From Symbiodinium natans (Eukaryota > Sar > Dinophyceae > Suessiales > Symbiodiniaceae), in contig CAJNDS010000340.1 of NCBI GenBank assembly GCA_905221605.1, positions 1 to 45,000 on the forward strand: 45,000 nt of DNA. The letters run 5' to 3'. The notes below the pieces were generated by a model. That model did not search any database. It saw only the letters and a list, made by a program, of their open reading frames with translations, and had not been told where the DNA came from. Position numbers and translations under genes: made by a program. This document shows positions 1 to 10,419 of this stretch, one piece after another (within the stretch, counting starts at the first letter, position 1; every line of letters starts with the position of its first letter).

Positions 1-130
1 CGCAAGACTTAAAAAATAAGGGCTTCCTTTTCCCACGGGATTTCCCGCGAAGCAGGCCGTAGGCCCCGAGCTGTGGCTGTAGTCTGCAGGCCCCCGAGCT
101 CTCTGACTGTAGAGTCTCCAGGCCCCCAAA
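1..130. repeat. Direct repeat, copy 1
   Basis: The first ~115 bases recur almost unchanged at 727-840. The unit runs from CGCAAGACTT through a TTTCCCGCGAAGCAGGCC core into the GGCCCCCGAGCTCTCTGACTGTAG tandem. No coding signal was seen. Confidence 0.85.
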
Positions 131-470
131 TGGGCCTGACCCTTTCCGGAAAATACTTGAATATTAGTTTAAATTTTGATAGATTTTAAGGAAACTAGCG
201 GCATTTCAATATTTTGAAAGGCCATGAAGTTCCATGGGTACCTTATATTTTTGGATTTTTGTTTGTAATTTTTAGCAAATAAACCATTTAAGTTTTTTTT
301 GCAATTTTCCTGAAATTCTGAAAGCCTAGGCCTTACAAGAAAAATATAAAAACAGCAACAAAAATACTCATTTAAAATTTTAAATGCGCTTCTTAGTCCT
401 TTTAAAAAAGAACATTTTGTTCTGTTAATTCATAAGGCTTGTAAAAAAAGCCGGGGGTCCGGGGACGAGC
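131..470. other. AT-rich spacer, no gene seen
   Basis: AT-rich sequence with A and T runs. No open frame with coding-like codon use and no recognisable RNA or repeat unit was seen. Confidence 0.6.
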
Positions 471-726
471 GTTAACAAAAGCATTCCCCTTGAATATTTC
501 TCCCGCGAAACTTTTCTCCCGCGAATTTTGGCGGGAGAAATTCCCGCGAGCTCTCCCTTGAGTTTTCCTGGTTTTCCCGTGGTTTCCCTTTGATTTTTTT
601 TTTGTTTCCCTTCAGTTTCCCGTGAGAGTCAAAGCTTCCTTTTACTGTTCCCTTGGACTTCCCTTTGAACTTCCCTTGGTTTTCCCTCGGATCCCCTTCG
701 AAATTAAAACGCATCCCGCGAGAAAT
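471..726. repeat. Low-complexity TTCCCGCGA / TTTCCCTTGG tract
   Basis: Pyrimidine-rich strand built from degenerate TTCCCGCGA and TTTCCCTTGG words. The 89-codon open frame on the minus strand is a Lys/Gly/Glu-rich translation of this repeat, so I do not call it a gene. Confidence 0.6.
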
Positions 727-1110
727 CTCGCAAGACTTCAAAAATAAGGGCTTCCTTTTCCCACGGGATTTCCCGCGAAGCAGGCCGTAGGCCCCGAGCT
801 GTGGCTGTAGTCTGCAGGCCCCCGAGCTCTCTGACTGTAGTCTCCAGGCCCCCGGGCTCTCTCGTTGTCACCAGGGTCCGGGCTGTCTGGCTGTAGTCTG
901 CAGGCCCCCGAGCTCTCTGACTGTAGAGTCTCCAGGCCTTTGGGCTCGCTGTAGTCACCAGGGTCCCGGGCAGTCTCAGGCCCCCGAGCTCTCTGACTGT
1001 AGTCTCCAGGCCCCCGGTCTCTCTCGCTGTAGTCACCAGGCCCCCGGGCTGTCTGGCTGTAGTCTGCAGGCCCCCGAGCTCTCTGACTGTAGTCTCCAGC
1101 CCCCCGGGCT
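727..1110. repeat. Direct repeat copy 2 plus ~35-bp GC-rich tandem array
   Basis: Copy 2 of the 5' repeat (727-840) runs into a tandem of about nine degenerate units of the form CAGGCCCCCGAGCTCTCTGA, alternating 'ctgtagtctgcagg' and 'ctgtagtctccagg'. The minus-strand open frame across it simply translates the repeat. Confidence 0.8.
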
Positions 1111-1129
1111 CTCGTGCTTGCTTGGGTTT

Positions 1130-1925
1130 ATATTGTTTTTTACTTAATTAGATTGACTTAAGTAATTGAAATAATTTAAAGAATTTAAGTATCGAAATTT
1201 ATTTAAATAATTAAATAACTTAAATATGACGGGCAGGTTTCGGATTTAAATTACTTAAGTTATTTAACTTCGGCCGGGAATTAAATAATGTGAATAATTT
1301 GTAAATAATATCAACAATTTACATAATGTAAATAATTGAAATAGTTTAAATAATTTAAATAATTTAAATCCGAAAAGGGGGGGACCACCCCCCCCTGCCC
1401 CCTAAGACTTAAATAATTCAAATAACTTAAATCCGAAACCTCCCCGTCTTATTTACACTTTTTGAATTATTTAATTCTGGGGAGGGGGGGGGTGGTCCCC
1501 CCCCCGCCCGCCGGATTTAAATCATTTTTCATTATTTAAACTATCTAAATTCTTTAAATCGCCTGGGAATCAAATAATTTCAATTTGAATATGACGGGCA
1601 GGTTTCGGATTTAAAATATTTAAATTATCTACTTCGGCCGGGATTTAAATAATTTAAATAATTTAAACAATTATTTAAGGCTTCGAACGGATTTAAATTA
1701 TTTACATAATTTCAATAATTTCAATAATTTAAATCCGAAAAGGGGGGGGGGGCCACCCGCCCTGCCCCCTAAGGATTAAACAATTTAAATAATTTAAACC
1801 CGAAACCTCCCCGTCTTATTTAAATTATTTAATTATGTAATTCTGGGGAGGGGGGGTGGTCCCCCCCCCTTTCGGATTTAAATTTTTAACATTATTAGAT
1901 TGTTTAAAAGATTGTTTAAAATATT
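1130..1925. repeat. AT-rich TTTAAATAATT domain with G/C-run palindromes, tandemly duplicated
   Basis: AT-rich sequence of TTTAAATAATT-type words broken by GGGGGGG...CCCCCCC palindromic blocks (1373-1402, 1482-1512, 1741-1764, 1848-1869). A ~365-bp segment starting 'atgacgggcaggtttcgg' at 1226 recurs at 1590. No gene seen. Confidence 0.75.
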
Positions 1926-1998
1926 TGAATTATTTAAATTATGGCACGGCTCTACTGACACATATTCCGCGGAAAGATTGTCATGTTTTTGGTGAAAT

Positions 1999-2155
1999 TT
2001 ACGAACACTTACCCCCCGATAAGCAAGATCTTGGAACCACTCCGCGTACTCAGCCTTTAAGAGTTTAAGGGGGTTTCAAATTCAGGGATACTTATATTTG
2101 CTCCTGTAAACTTACGAACACTTACCCCCCGATAAGCAAGACTTGGAACCTGCAG
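1999..2155. repeat. Short direct repeat pair
   Basis: The ~40-bp sequence beginning 'cgaacacttaccccccgata' occurs at about 1999 and again at 2114, with one small deletion. Overlapping short open frames on both strands show no sign of being genes. Confidence 0.65.
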
Positions 2156-2342
2156 ACAACAACAAACAGGTCTGTCGCAAAACCGCGACCATTGATACAC
2201 ACCCCCTGTAACGGGGTATGTCGCGTATGTGGGCCGCGGCCCGGTTACAAGCAATTAATATTGGCACGCGGCCATTTGTTTGCAAGAAACAGGGGTCTGC
2301 ATACCGCAGCAAAACATAAACACATGATGACGATGCGAACAA

Positions 2343-2450
2343 CTGACTAGATGATGAAGATGATGAGGAGGAACAAGATCAAGGAGCTGATGAAGATGAT
2401 GAAGATGATGAAGATGATGATGCTGCTGGGAAAGCTTTATGCAATTGATG
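2343..2450 (+). repeat. GAT/GAA codon repeat (acidic frame)
   Basis: Imperfect GAT/GAA/GAG trinucleotide tract. One + frame reads as a run of Asp/Glu for about 25 codons and stops at TGA soon after. It could be the acidic tail of a protein or a plain microsatellite; no upstream exon can be tied to it. Confidence 0.35.
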
Positions 2451-2509
2451 CAGTGAAGTTATGCCAGTACAATGAAAGGACTCATGCAGATGAAGAGTGT
2501 GATGACAAT

Positions 2510-3786
2510 GATGATAGAGCTTTGCGCTTTATTTTGTCACCCCGTCTCCTTGCTTCCTGTCTCTTCTCTTCTTTCCAGTACCCTTCCAGAAAAATGGCAT
2601 CCTTGTTCTCTCGCCTCTCTCACTTCCCTTTCCCTTCTCTCTTTCTGTTACTTTTTGACTGATGAACAACAAGAAAGAAACTTGCAGGATCAAACAGTGG
2701 CAGGGTAAGCAGACGTTGCGCGTGGACCTTGCCGTACTTCATCATATCCCTCTTCTCGGCCCATCTCTTCTGCTCCTTTCCTTACTCTTCTCCTTTTCAT
2801 AATTATTCCTCTTTAGTTGTTCTTATCTGGAAAAGAAAGAGGGAAGGGAGAGATAAGGGAGGGAGGATAGATAAAGAAGAGTGCCATCTTCTCTGCGCCT
2901 TGTTTTGTCTCCCTCTTCTCTATTCATCTCTCTTCTATTCTTTTCTTTGCTGTTCTATTGAAATTGGATTCCCTGTATCTCTCCTCTGTCCTTCTCTCTC
3001 GCTCCTCTTCTCCTGTTCCCCTCTAAACGATTGCTCTTTACAGATAGGTGCCCTCCCTCCTCGTCAGGAAATCTCTTTTCGCTTATTTTGCTTTTTGAAG
3101 CGAATAAAACAACGGATAAGAGAGGAAAGGGAATGACTAAGTAAAGACAGGAGCTCTTCAATAGGTGCCCTCCTCCTCTTCAGGAAATCTCTTTTCCCTT
3201 ATTTTGCTTTTTGAAGCGAAGAAAACAACAGATAAGAAGAGAGGAAAGGGAATGACTAAGTAAAGAGAGGAGCTCTTCAATTTCCCTCCCTATATCTGAT
3301 GTTACTTTTCCTTCTTGGGCGGTGCCCTTCCTTCTCCCTTGAAGATGCAGAAAACGATCAGGAAGGACACCCGTTCCATCGCCCATATATAGACAGAGAT
3401 AAATCATGAGCATCAGCTGGGTTTGCTGCCGATCCAAAATGGGCGTCCCTTTTAATCGCTTTCTGTGTCTTGAAACGAGCAAAAGGGGCACCCTTACTAA
3501 GTGTTTTCTTGTGGTGTCCCTTTTCTTCGCTTGAAGATGCAGAAAACGATCCAAAAAGGACACCCGTTCCATCGCCCATATATGGGGAGAGAGATAAATC
3601 ATGAGCATCAGCTGGGTTTGCTGCCAATCCAAAATGGGCGCCCGTTTTAATCGCTTGCTGTGTCTTCAAACGAGCAAAAGGGACACCCTAAGTGTGTTCT
3701 TGTGGTGTCCCTTTTCTTCGCTTGAAGATGCAGAAAACGATCTAAAAGGACACCTGTTCCATCGCCCATATAGAGGGAGAGAGAGG

Positions 3787-3874
<88 letters not shown>

Positions 3875-4045
3875 TCATGAGCATCAGCTGGGTTGGCTGC
3901 CAATCCAAAACGAGCGTCCCTTTTGATCGCTTTCTGTGTCTTCAAACGAGCAAAAGGGACACCCTAAGTGCTTTCTTGTGGGGTGTCCCTTTTCCTCGCT
4001 TGAAGATGCAGAAAACGATCAAAAAGGACACCCATTCCATCGCCC

Positions 4046-4085
<40 letters not shown>

Positions 4086-4258
4086 AATCATGAGCATCAG
4101 CTGGGTTGGCTGCCAATCCAAAATGGACGTCCCTTTTAATCGCTTTCTGTGTCTTCAAACGAGCAAAAGGGACACCCTTAGTGCTTTCTTGTGGGGTGTC
4201 CCTTTTCCTCGCTTGAAGATGCAGAAAACGATCAAAAAGGACACCCATTCCATCGCCC

Positions 4259-4324
<66 letters not shown>

Positions 4325-4497
4325 AATCATGAGCATCAGCTGGGTTGGCTGCCAATCCAAAATGGACGTCCCTTTTAATCGCTTTCTGTGTCTTCAAACG
4401 AGCAAAAGGGACACCCTAAGTGCTTTCTTGTGGGGTGTCCCTTTTCCTCGCTTGAAGATGCAGAAAACGATCAAAAAGGACACCCATTCCATCGCCC

Positions 4498-4528
<31 letters not shown>

Positions 4529-4990
4529 AAAATCATGAGCATCAGCTGGGTTGGCTGCCAATCCAAAATGGACGTCCCTTTTAATCGCTTTCTGTGTCTT
4601 CAAACGAACAAAAGAAAACACTTAGGTTCCTCACTTGAAGATGCAGGAAAAGGCCCAACAAGGACACCCGTTCCATCGCCCATATATGGAGAGAGAGAGA
4701 GAGGGAGAAAGGAAAAAATCATGAGCATCAGCTGGGTTTGCTTACATGTTCATTGTTATTCCTTTTGTTTTTTTTAACGGAAATGAACAAGAGAAGAGAA
4801 AAATAAGAACCAGAGGAAAGATGAAAACGAGCACCATCTTCTCTTTGCCTGATTTTTGCATTTCGCCTGTCCTCATTTCTCTTCTATTCTTTTCATTGCT
4901 CTTCCATTTAGAGTTGCATTCCTGTTGATCTCTCCTCTCTCCTTTCTCTCTCCCTTCTCTTCTCTTGTTCTCCTTTAAATCTCAAAAACA
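2510..4990. repeat. CT-rich segmental duplication, copy 1
   Basis: This ~2.5-kb block matches 6430-8560 in the same order and orientation: CT-rich left part ('gagctttgcgctttattttg'), hairpin tandem array, then a shared right part ending 'ctcctttaaatctcaaaaac'. Offset falls from ~3.92 kb on the left to ~3.57 kb on the right because copy 2 has fewer tandem units. Long pyrimidine-rich frames (Leu/Ser/Phe-rich) are composition artefacts. Confidence 0.85.
3400..4740. repeat. ~200-bp hairpin-bearing tandem array with GA microsatellites, copy 1
   Basis: About six units begin 'atcatgagcatcagctgggt' (near 3405, 3599, 3875, 4088, 4327, 4533, partial 4719). Each contains a 25-bp near-perfect inverted repeat around a ~16-base spacer, for example arms 4153-4177 and 4194-4218, and most end in a GA or TA/GA microsatellite of variable length. 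Both strands read through as similar short peptides, which reflects the inverted repeat rather than coding. Confidence 0.85.
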
Positions 4991-5199
4991 CACAAAAGGA
5001 AGCTTCTTTTCCTTGTTGAATGAAGAATGAAAAAAGAAGAAAAGAGATAGGGAAAGAAATTGAAGAGCTCCACTGCCTATTGGTTCATTCCATTTCCTCT
5101 CTTTCTATGTGTTGTTTTCCTTGTCGTTTCAGAAAGCAAGCAAAATAAGGGCAAGGGGGCTTCCTGAAGAGGAGAGAGGGCACCTATCTGCGAAGAGGT

Positions 5200-5800
5200 C
5201 TTGTCCTTTTTAAGAATAGAGGGAAAAGGGAGAGACAAGGAAGGGAGAGATGATAGACAAAGAAGAGTGCCATCTTCTTTGCGCCTTGTTGTGTTCCTCC
5301 GTCTCCTTGTTTCTTGTCTCCTCTCTTCTGTTCAGTACCCTTCCAGAAAATTAAAATGGCCTCCTTGTTGTCTCTCCTCTCTCACTTCCCTTTCCCTTCT
5401 CTCCTTCTGTTTCCGTTTAACTGATAAAGCACAAGACAGGTATGATAAAGCAGTGGAAGGTAAAGCAGAGGGTGACTCCTTGCGCTTGGACCTTGCCGTA
5501 CTTCATCATGTCCCTCTTCTCGGCCTATCTCTTCTGCTCTTTTCCTTACTCTTCTCCTTTTCATAAATTCTTCCTCTTTAGTTGTTCTTATTTCGAAAAG
5601 AAAGAGGGAAGGGAGAGATAAGGGAGATAGGATAGATAAAGAAGAGTGCCATCTTCTCAGCGCCTCGTTTTGTCTCTCCATCTTCTCTATTCATCTCTCT
5701 TCTATTCTTTTCTTTGCCATTCCATTGAAATTGGATTCCTGTTATCTCTCCCCTCTCCTTCTCTCTCGCTCCTCTTCTCCTGTTCCCCTCTAAATGACAA
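5200..5800. repeat. Third, partial copy of the CT-rich block
   Basis: Resembles the left part of the 2510 and 6430 blocks ('gcgccttgttgtgttcctcc', 'cttgccgtacttcatcat', 'ttgttcttatttcgaaaag') but diverged and lacking the hairpin array. No gene called. Confidence 0.65.
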
Positions 5801-5939
5801 AAACACAAGAAAGGAAGAACAAGAGGGGCATGTGTTGCAATAAAGCAGGAAGGGAATTGAAGAGCTCCTCTCGCTACTTTCTCATGCCCTTTCCTTTCTA
5901 TCTACCACAATCTACCACACCAAAACACGACTCTCAGCT

Positions 5940-6255
5940 TCCAAATATACTTCATCATGGGGAGAAGGGACATACTTCATCACAGACTTGGCCCACAGGG
6001 AGAGGGGATATACTTCATCACGCTGCTGGGGGGCTGGATCACAAACATGGCCCACGGGGCGAGGGGACATACTTCAGCCACAAAGAGAGGGAACCTACTT
6101 CATCACGCTGGTGGGATGCTGGATCACAGACCTGGCCTACGGGGAGAGGGGACATGCTTCATCACAAATTTGGCCCACGGGGAGAGGGGACATACTTCAT
6201 CACAAATTTGGCCCGCGGGGAGAAGGGACATACTTCATCACAGACTTGGCTCACA
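5940..6255. repeat. ~40-bp tandem, GGGACATACTTCATCACAGA type
   Basis: Seven or so degenerate units of 'ggagaggggacatacttcat' followed by 'cacagacttggcccac'. All three + frames stay open through it, as expected when the unit lacks stops, so the open frames are not evidence of a gene. Confidence 0.75.
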
Positions 6256-6429
6256 GGAGGCGCCAAAATAATCTAAATAATCTAATTATTCAAATCCATT
6301 GGTTCCTCTGGAAACCCAACCATTTAAATAATTTAAAGAATTTAATTATTCAAATACCTGGATTTAAATATTTTAGTTCTGGGGCGTCCCATCAAAAGGG
6401 AATAGGGAGAGACAAGGGAGAGATGATAT

Positions 6430-7715
6430 ATATAGAGCTTTGCGCTTTATTTTGTCACTCCGTCTCCTTGCTTCCTGTCTCTTCTCTTCTTTCCAGCACC
6501 CTTCCAGAAAAATGGCATCCTTGTTCTCTCTCCTCTCTCACTTCCCTTTCCCTTCTCTCTTTCTGTTACTTTTTGACTGATGAACAACAAGAAAGGAACT
6601 TGCAGGATAAAACAGTGGCAGGGTAAGCAGACGTTGCGCGTGGACCTTGCCGTACTTCATCATATCCCTCTTCTCGGCCTATCTCTTCTGCTCCTTTCCT
6701 TACTCTTCTCCTTTTCATAATTATTCCTCTTTAGTTGTTCTTATCTGGAAAAGAAAGAGGGAAGGGAGAGATAAGGGAGGGAGGATAGATAAAGAAGAGT
6801 GCCATCTTCTCTGCGCCTTGTTTTGTCTCTCCCTCTTCTCTATTCATCTCTCTTCTATTCTTTTCTTTGCTGTTCTATTGAAATTGGATTCCCTGTATCT
6901 CTCCTCTGTCCTTCTCTCTCGCTCCTCTTCTCCTGTTCCCCTCTAAACGATTGCTCTTTACAGATAGGTGCCCTCCCTCCTCTTCAGGAAATCTCTTTTC
7001 GCTTATTTTGCTTTTTGAAGCGAATAAAACAACGGATAAGAGAGGAAAGGGAATGACTAAGTAAAGACAGGAGCTCTTCAATAGGTGCCCTCCCTCCTCT
7101 TCAGGAAATCTCTTTTCCCTTATTTTGCTTTTTGAAGCGAAGAAAACAACAGATAAGAAGAGAGGAAAGGGAATGACTAAGTAAAGAGAGGAGCTCTTCA
7201 ATTTCCCTCCCTATATCTGATGTTACTTTTCCTTCTTGGGCGGTGCCCTTCCTTCTCCCTTGAAGATGCAGAAAACGATCAGGAAGGACACCCGTTCCAT
7301 CGCCCATATATAGACAGAGATAAATCATGAGCATCAGCTGGGTTTGCTGCCGATCCAAAATGGGCGTCCCTTTTAATCGCTTTCTGTGTCTTGAAACGAG
7401 CAAAAGGGGCACCCTTACTAAGTGTTTTCTTGTGGTGTCCCTTTTCTTCGCTTGAAGATGCAGAAAACGATCCAAAAAGGACACCCGTTCCATCGCCCAT
7501 ATATGGGGAGAGAGATAAATCATGAGCATCAGCTGGGTTTGCTGCCAATCCAAAATGGGCGCCCCTTTTAATCGCTTGCTGTGTCTTCAAACGAGCAAAA
7601 GGGACACCCTAAGTGTTTTCTTGTGGTGTCCCTTTTCTTCGCTTGAAGATGCAGAAAACGATCTAAAAGGACACCTGTTCCATCGCCCATATATAGGGAG
7701 AGAGACAGGGAGAGA

Positions 7716-7773
<58 letters not shown>

Positions 7774-7941
7774 ATGAGCATCAGCTGGGTTGGCTGCCAA
7801 TCCAAAATGGGCGTCCCTTTTAATCGCTTTCTGTGTCTTCAAACGAGCAAAAGGGACACCCTAAGTGCTTTCTTGTGGGGTGTCCCTTTTCCTCGCTTGG
7901 AGATGCAGAAAACGATCAAAAAGGACACCCATTCCATCGCC

Positions 7942-7973
<32 letters not shown>

Positions 7974-8560
7974 AAAAAAAATCATGAGCATCAGCTGGGT
8001 TGGCTGCCAATCCAAAATGGACGTCCCTTTTAATCGCTTTCTGTGTCTTCAAACAAGCAAAAGGGACACCCTAAGTGCTTTCTTGTGGGGTGTCCCTTTT
8101 CCTCGCTTGAAGATGCAGAAAACGGTCAAAAAGGGCACCCATTCCATCGCCCATATATATATATAGAGAGAGAGAGAGAGAAAAAAATCATGAGCATCAG
8201 CTGGGATGCAGGAAACGGCCCAACAAGGACACCCGTTCCATCGCCCATATATGGAGAGAGAGAGAGAGGGAGAAAGGAAAAAATCATGAGCATCAGCTGG
8301 GTTTGCTTACATGTTCATTGTTATTCCTTTTGTTTTTTCTAACGGAAATGAACAAGAGAAGAGAAAAATAAGAACCAGAGGAAAGATGAAAACGAGCACC
8401 GTCTTCTCTTTGCCTGATTTTTGCATTTCGCCTGTCCTCATTTCTCTTCCATTCTTTTCATTGCTCTTCCATTTAGAGTTGCATTCCTGTTGATCTCTCC
8501 TCTCTCCTTTCTCTCTCCCTTCTCTTCTCTTGTTCTCCTTTAAATCTCAAAAACACACAG
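6430..8560. repeat. CT-rich segmental duplication, copy 2
   Basis: Second copy of the 2510-4990 block, about 95 percent or more identical by eye in the left part. It contains fewer hairpin tandem units (units near 7327, 7522, 7772, 7984, partials at 8190 and 8287). The low divergence points to recent duplication or gene conversion. Confidence 0.85.
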
Positions 8561-9145
8561 TGAGGAAGACAAGCTTCGAGGCGCTGGAGCCGTGCCGTTT
8601 TCAGGCATCGGCTTGGTCAACGAGTTGCTATTTGTTGTCCGCAAAGTTAGTGTCTTAAGATTGTTCACCGATTGTTGTATGATGGTCACTGATTATCCGA
8701 GAAGTTTTCGCGGGTCTTTTGCAATGGGTGCTGTCGTTGCTTTTTTTTTGTTGGCTCCTTCTCGGCGGGGCAGTGGCTTCTGCGGTCATGGGAGTGTCCG
8801 TGGCGGAGGTGGACTGTAGCGGGTTGTGCGGCTGCATGATTCCAATGCTTGCGGTAAAGGCATGTGTCTCAAGGTGATTTTCTGCGGGAGTGTTTTCTGC
8901 ACGAGACGGTTCAGGGCACTGCAGGACTCGCGTCCACTTCAGTTTGTGAAGAAGAGTACGAAGTTCGACAGATTGTCGAACCGACATCTGTACGCGTTGA
9001 ATGATAATGTAGATGTCTTGAAAGAGTTAGGGCATCTTCATGAGAAGAAGCCTCTTTCAGTAGCAGTGATCTTTGTCGACGCACACCAAGCAACAATTGT
9101 GCACGACAGCTGGCGAGACTTGGCGTCGGCCGCAGCAGTTTCCCG
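8560..9145. repeat. ~590-bp tandem duplication, unit 1
   Basis: Sequence from 'gaggaagacaagcttcgagg' recurs at about 9150-9660 with scattered substitutions and small indels. The two units abut head to tail. Confidence 0.8.
8899..9112 (+). CDS. Conserved open frame in duplicated unit 1, NRxLYAL motif, possible exon
   Basis: The frame from the Arg-Arg-Phe-Arg codons at 8899 to about 9112 stays open in both tandem units, and most differences keep or conservatively change the residue. It contains DSRPLQFVKK, then KFDRLSNRHLYALNDN. The phrase 'LsNRRLYAL' resembles an NRRLYAL-type motif I recall from uncharacterised protist proteins; this is recollection, not a search result. No start codon or splice sites could be fixed, and the open stretch on the opposite strand is probably a shadow. 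Confidence 0.35.
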
Positions 9146-9149
9146 AGTC

Positions 9150-9660
9150 AGGAAGACAAGCTCCGAGGCGCCGCAGCCGTGCCGTCTTCAGGCATCGGCT
9201 TGGTCGACCAGTTGCTATTGGTTGCCCGCAAAAATAGTGTCTTAAGATTGTTCACCGATTGTTGTATGATGGTCACTGATTACGCGAGACGTTTTCGCAG
9301 GTCTTTTGCAATGGGTGCCGTCGTTGCTTTTTTTTTGGTCGGCTCCTTTGGCGGAGGTGGACTGTAGCGGGTTGTGCGGTTGTATGATTCCAATGCTTGC
9401 GGTAAAGGCAGTGATTTTCTGCGGGGGTGTTTTCTGCACGAGACGGTTCAGGGCACTGCAGGACTCGCGTCCACTTCAGTTTGTGAAGAAGAGTACGAAG
9501 TTTTACAGGTTGTCGAACCGACGTCTGTACGCGTTGAATGATAATGTAGATGTCTTGAAAGAGTTAGGGCATCTTCATGAGAAGATGCCTCTTTCAGTAG
9601 CAGTGATCTTTGCCGATCCACACCAAGCAACAATTGGGCACGACAGCTGACAGGACACTT
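9150..9660. repeat. ~590-bp tandem duplication, unit 2
   Basis: Second head-to-tail unit of the pair starting at 8560. It lacks about ten bases near 9410 relative to unit 1, so the frame upstream of the conserved stretch differs between units. Confidence 0.8.
9439..9650 (+). CDS. Conserved open frame in duplicated unit 2, NRRLYAL motif, stop at 9648
   Basis: Counterpart of the frame at 8899: KSTKFYRLSNRRLYALNDN, then LKELGHLHEKMP, ending in a TGA stop at 9648-9650 where unit 1 reads on. Changes against unit 1 include Asp to Tyr, His to Arg and Lys to Met. Read as a possible terminal exon or a decayed duplicate. Confidence 0.35.
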
Positions 9661-9930
9661 CAATGTGCGCACAACGGTGCGCAGCTCGACCCGAGAGACC
9701 GCTTGGATCATCCCCCACGCAAGAGCAGAAGTGATGGCTAGTATTCGTTGCCAACATCTGACTGCGTCTGTACGTTCACATCAAAAAAGAGTAAATTATA
9801 AATCGTAAGCCCTAAACCCTAAGAGAACGAAATTGGTGAATTTGTGCTTCAGGTTTCTTGGATTTAGTTTGTTTATAGGTTTTTAAATACAAAACAAGAG
9901 AGAACGTCAAATAATACATAAAGGTCCATG
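9661..9930. other. Unique spacer, first CCCTAAA words
   Basis: No exon or gene seen. The first isolated 'cctaaaccctaa' words appear near 9811, ahead of the telomere-like domain. Confidence 0.5.
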
Positions 9931-10155
9931 CCACATATATATATATATATAGGTATGTATGTATGTATGTATACATATATATATATATATATGTGTGTAT
10001 ATATGTATATATGTATATATGTATATATGTATAGATGTATAGATGTATATATGTATAGATGTATATATGTATATATGTCTATATGTATATATGTCTATAT
10101 GTCTATATGTCTACATGTATGTATATGTGTCTATATATATATATACATATGGGTA
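9931..10155. repeat. TA / TATG / GTATATAT microsatellite
   Basis: Compound microsatellite of (TA)n, (TATG)n and (ATGTATAT)n. The Tyr/Ile/Met-rich open frame over it is a repeat translation. Confidence 0.9.
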
Positions 10156-10330
10156 GGACCCAAAAAGGGACCCCAACTTAGAGAACAACCCGATGCTTTC
10201 ACTACTCTTTCGCTGAAGAACCCCCAACAAACACAAAACAATAATCCCTATATGGCCCTTATAAGGAATAAGATGTTTACAATAATATTCCCTCTATTGC
10301 CCTTATAAGGAATCACATTTTTGTTTTCCC

Positions 10331-10382
10331 TACACCCTAAACCCTAAACCCTAAACCCTAAACCCTAAACCCTAACCCTAAA
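10331..10382. repeat. CCCTAAA array, left edge of the domain
   Basis: About seven heptamers. Everything to the left lacks such arrays. Confidence 0.9.
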
Positions 10383-10419
10383 CTTCTTAAGCAAATAGTA
10401 GGATTCAGCTTCCTGGGAG

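Noticed and set aside
704-1036. 110-codon minus-strand ORF
   Set aside because: Periodic Gly/Leu/Thr/Arg residues translate the ~35-bp tandem repeat.
3601-4278. Protein genes in the repeated frames beginning with Met-Ser-Ile-Ser-Trp
   Set aside because: They repeat with the tandem unit, mirror each other on both strands because of the inverted repeat, and run into GA microsatellites.
5794-6626. Overlapping 104-212 codon frames over the GGGACATACTTCATCAC tandem
   Set aside because: All three frames are open because the unit lacks stops; residues are periodic, and the 3' part enters the CT-rich duplicated block.
9928-10308. 126-codon Tyr/Met/Ile frame
   Set aside because: Translation of a TA/TATG microsatellite.
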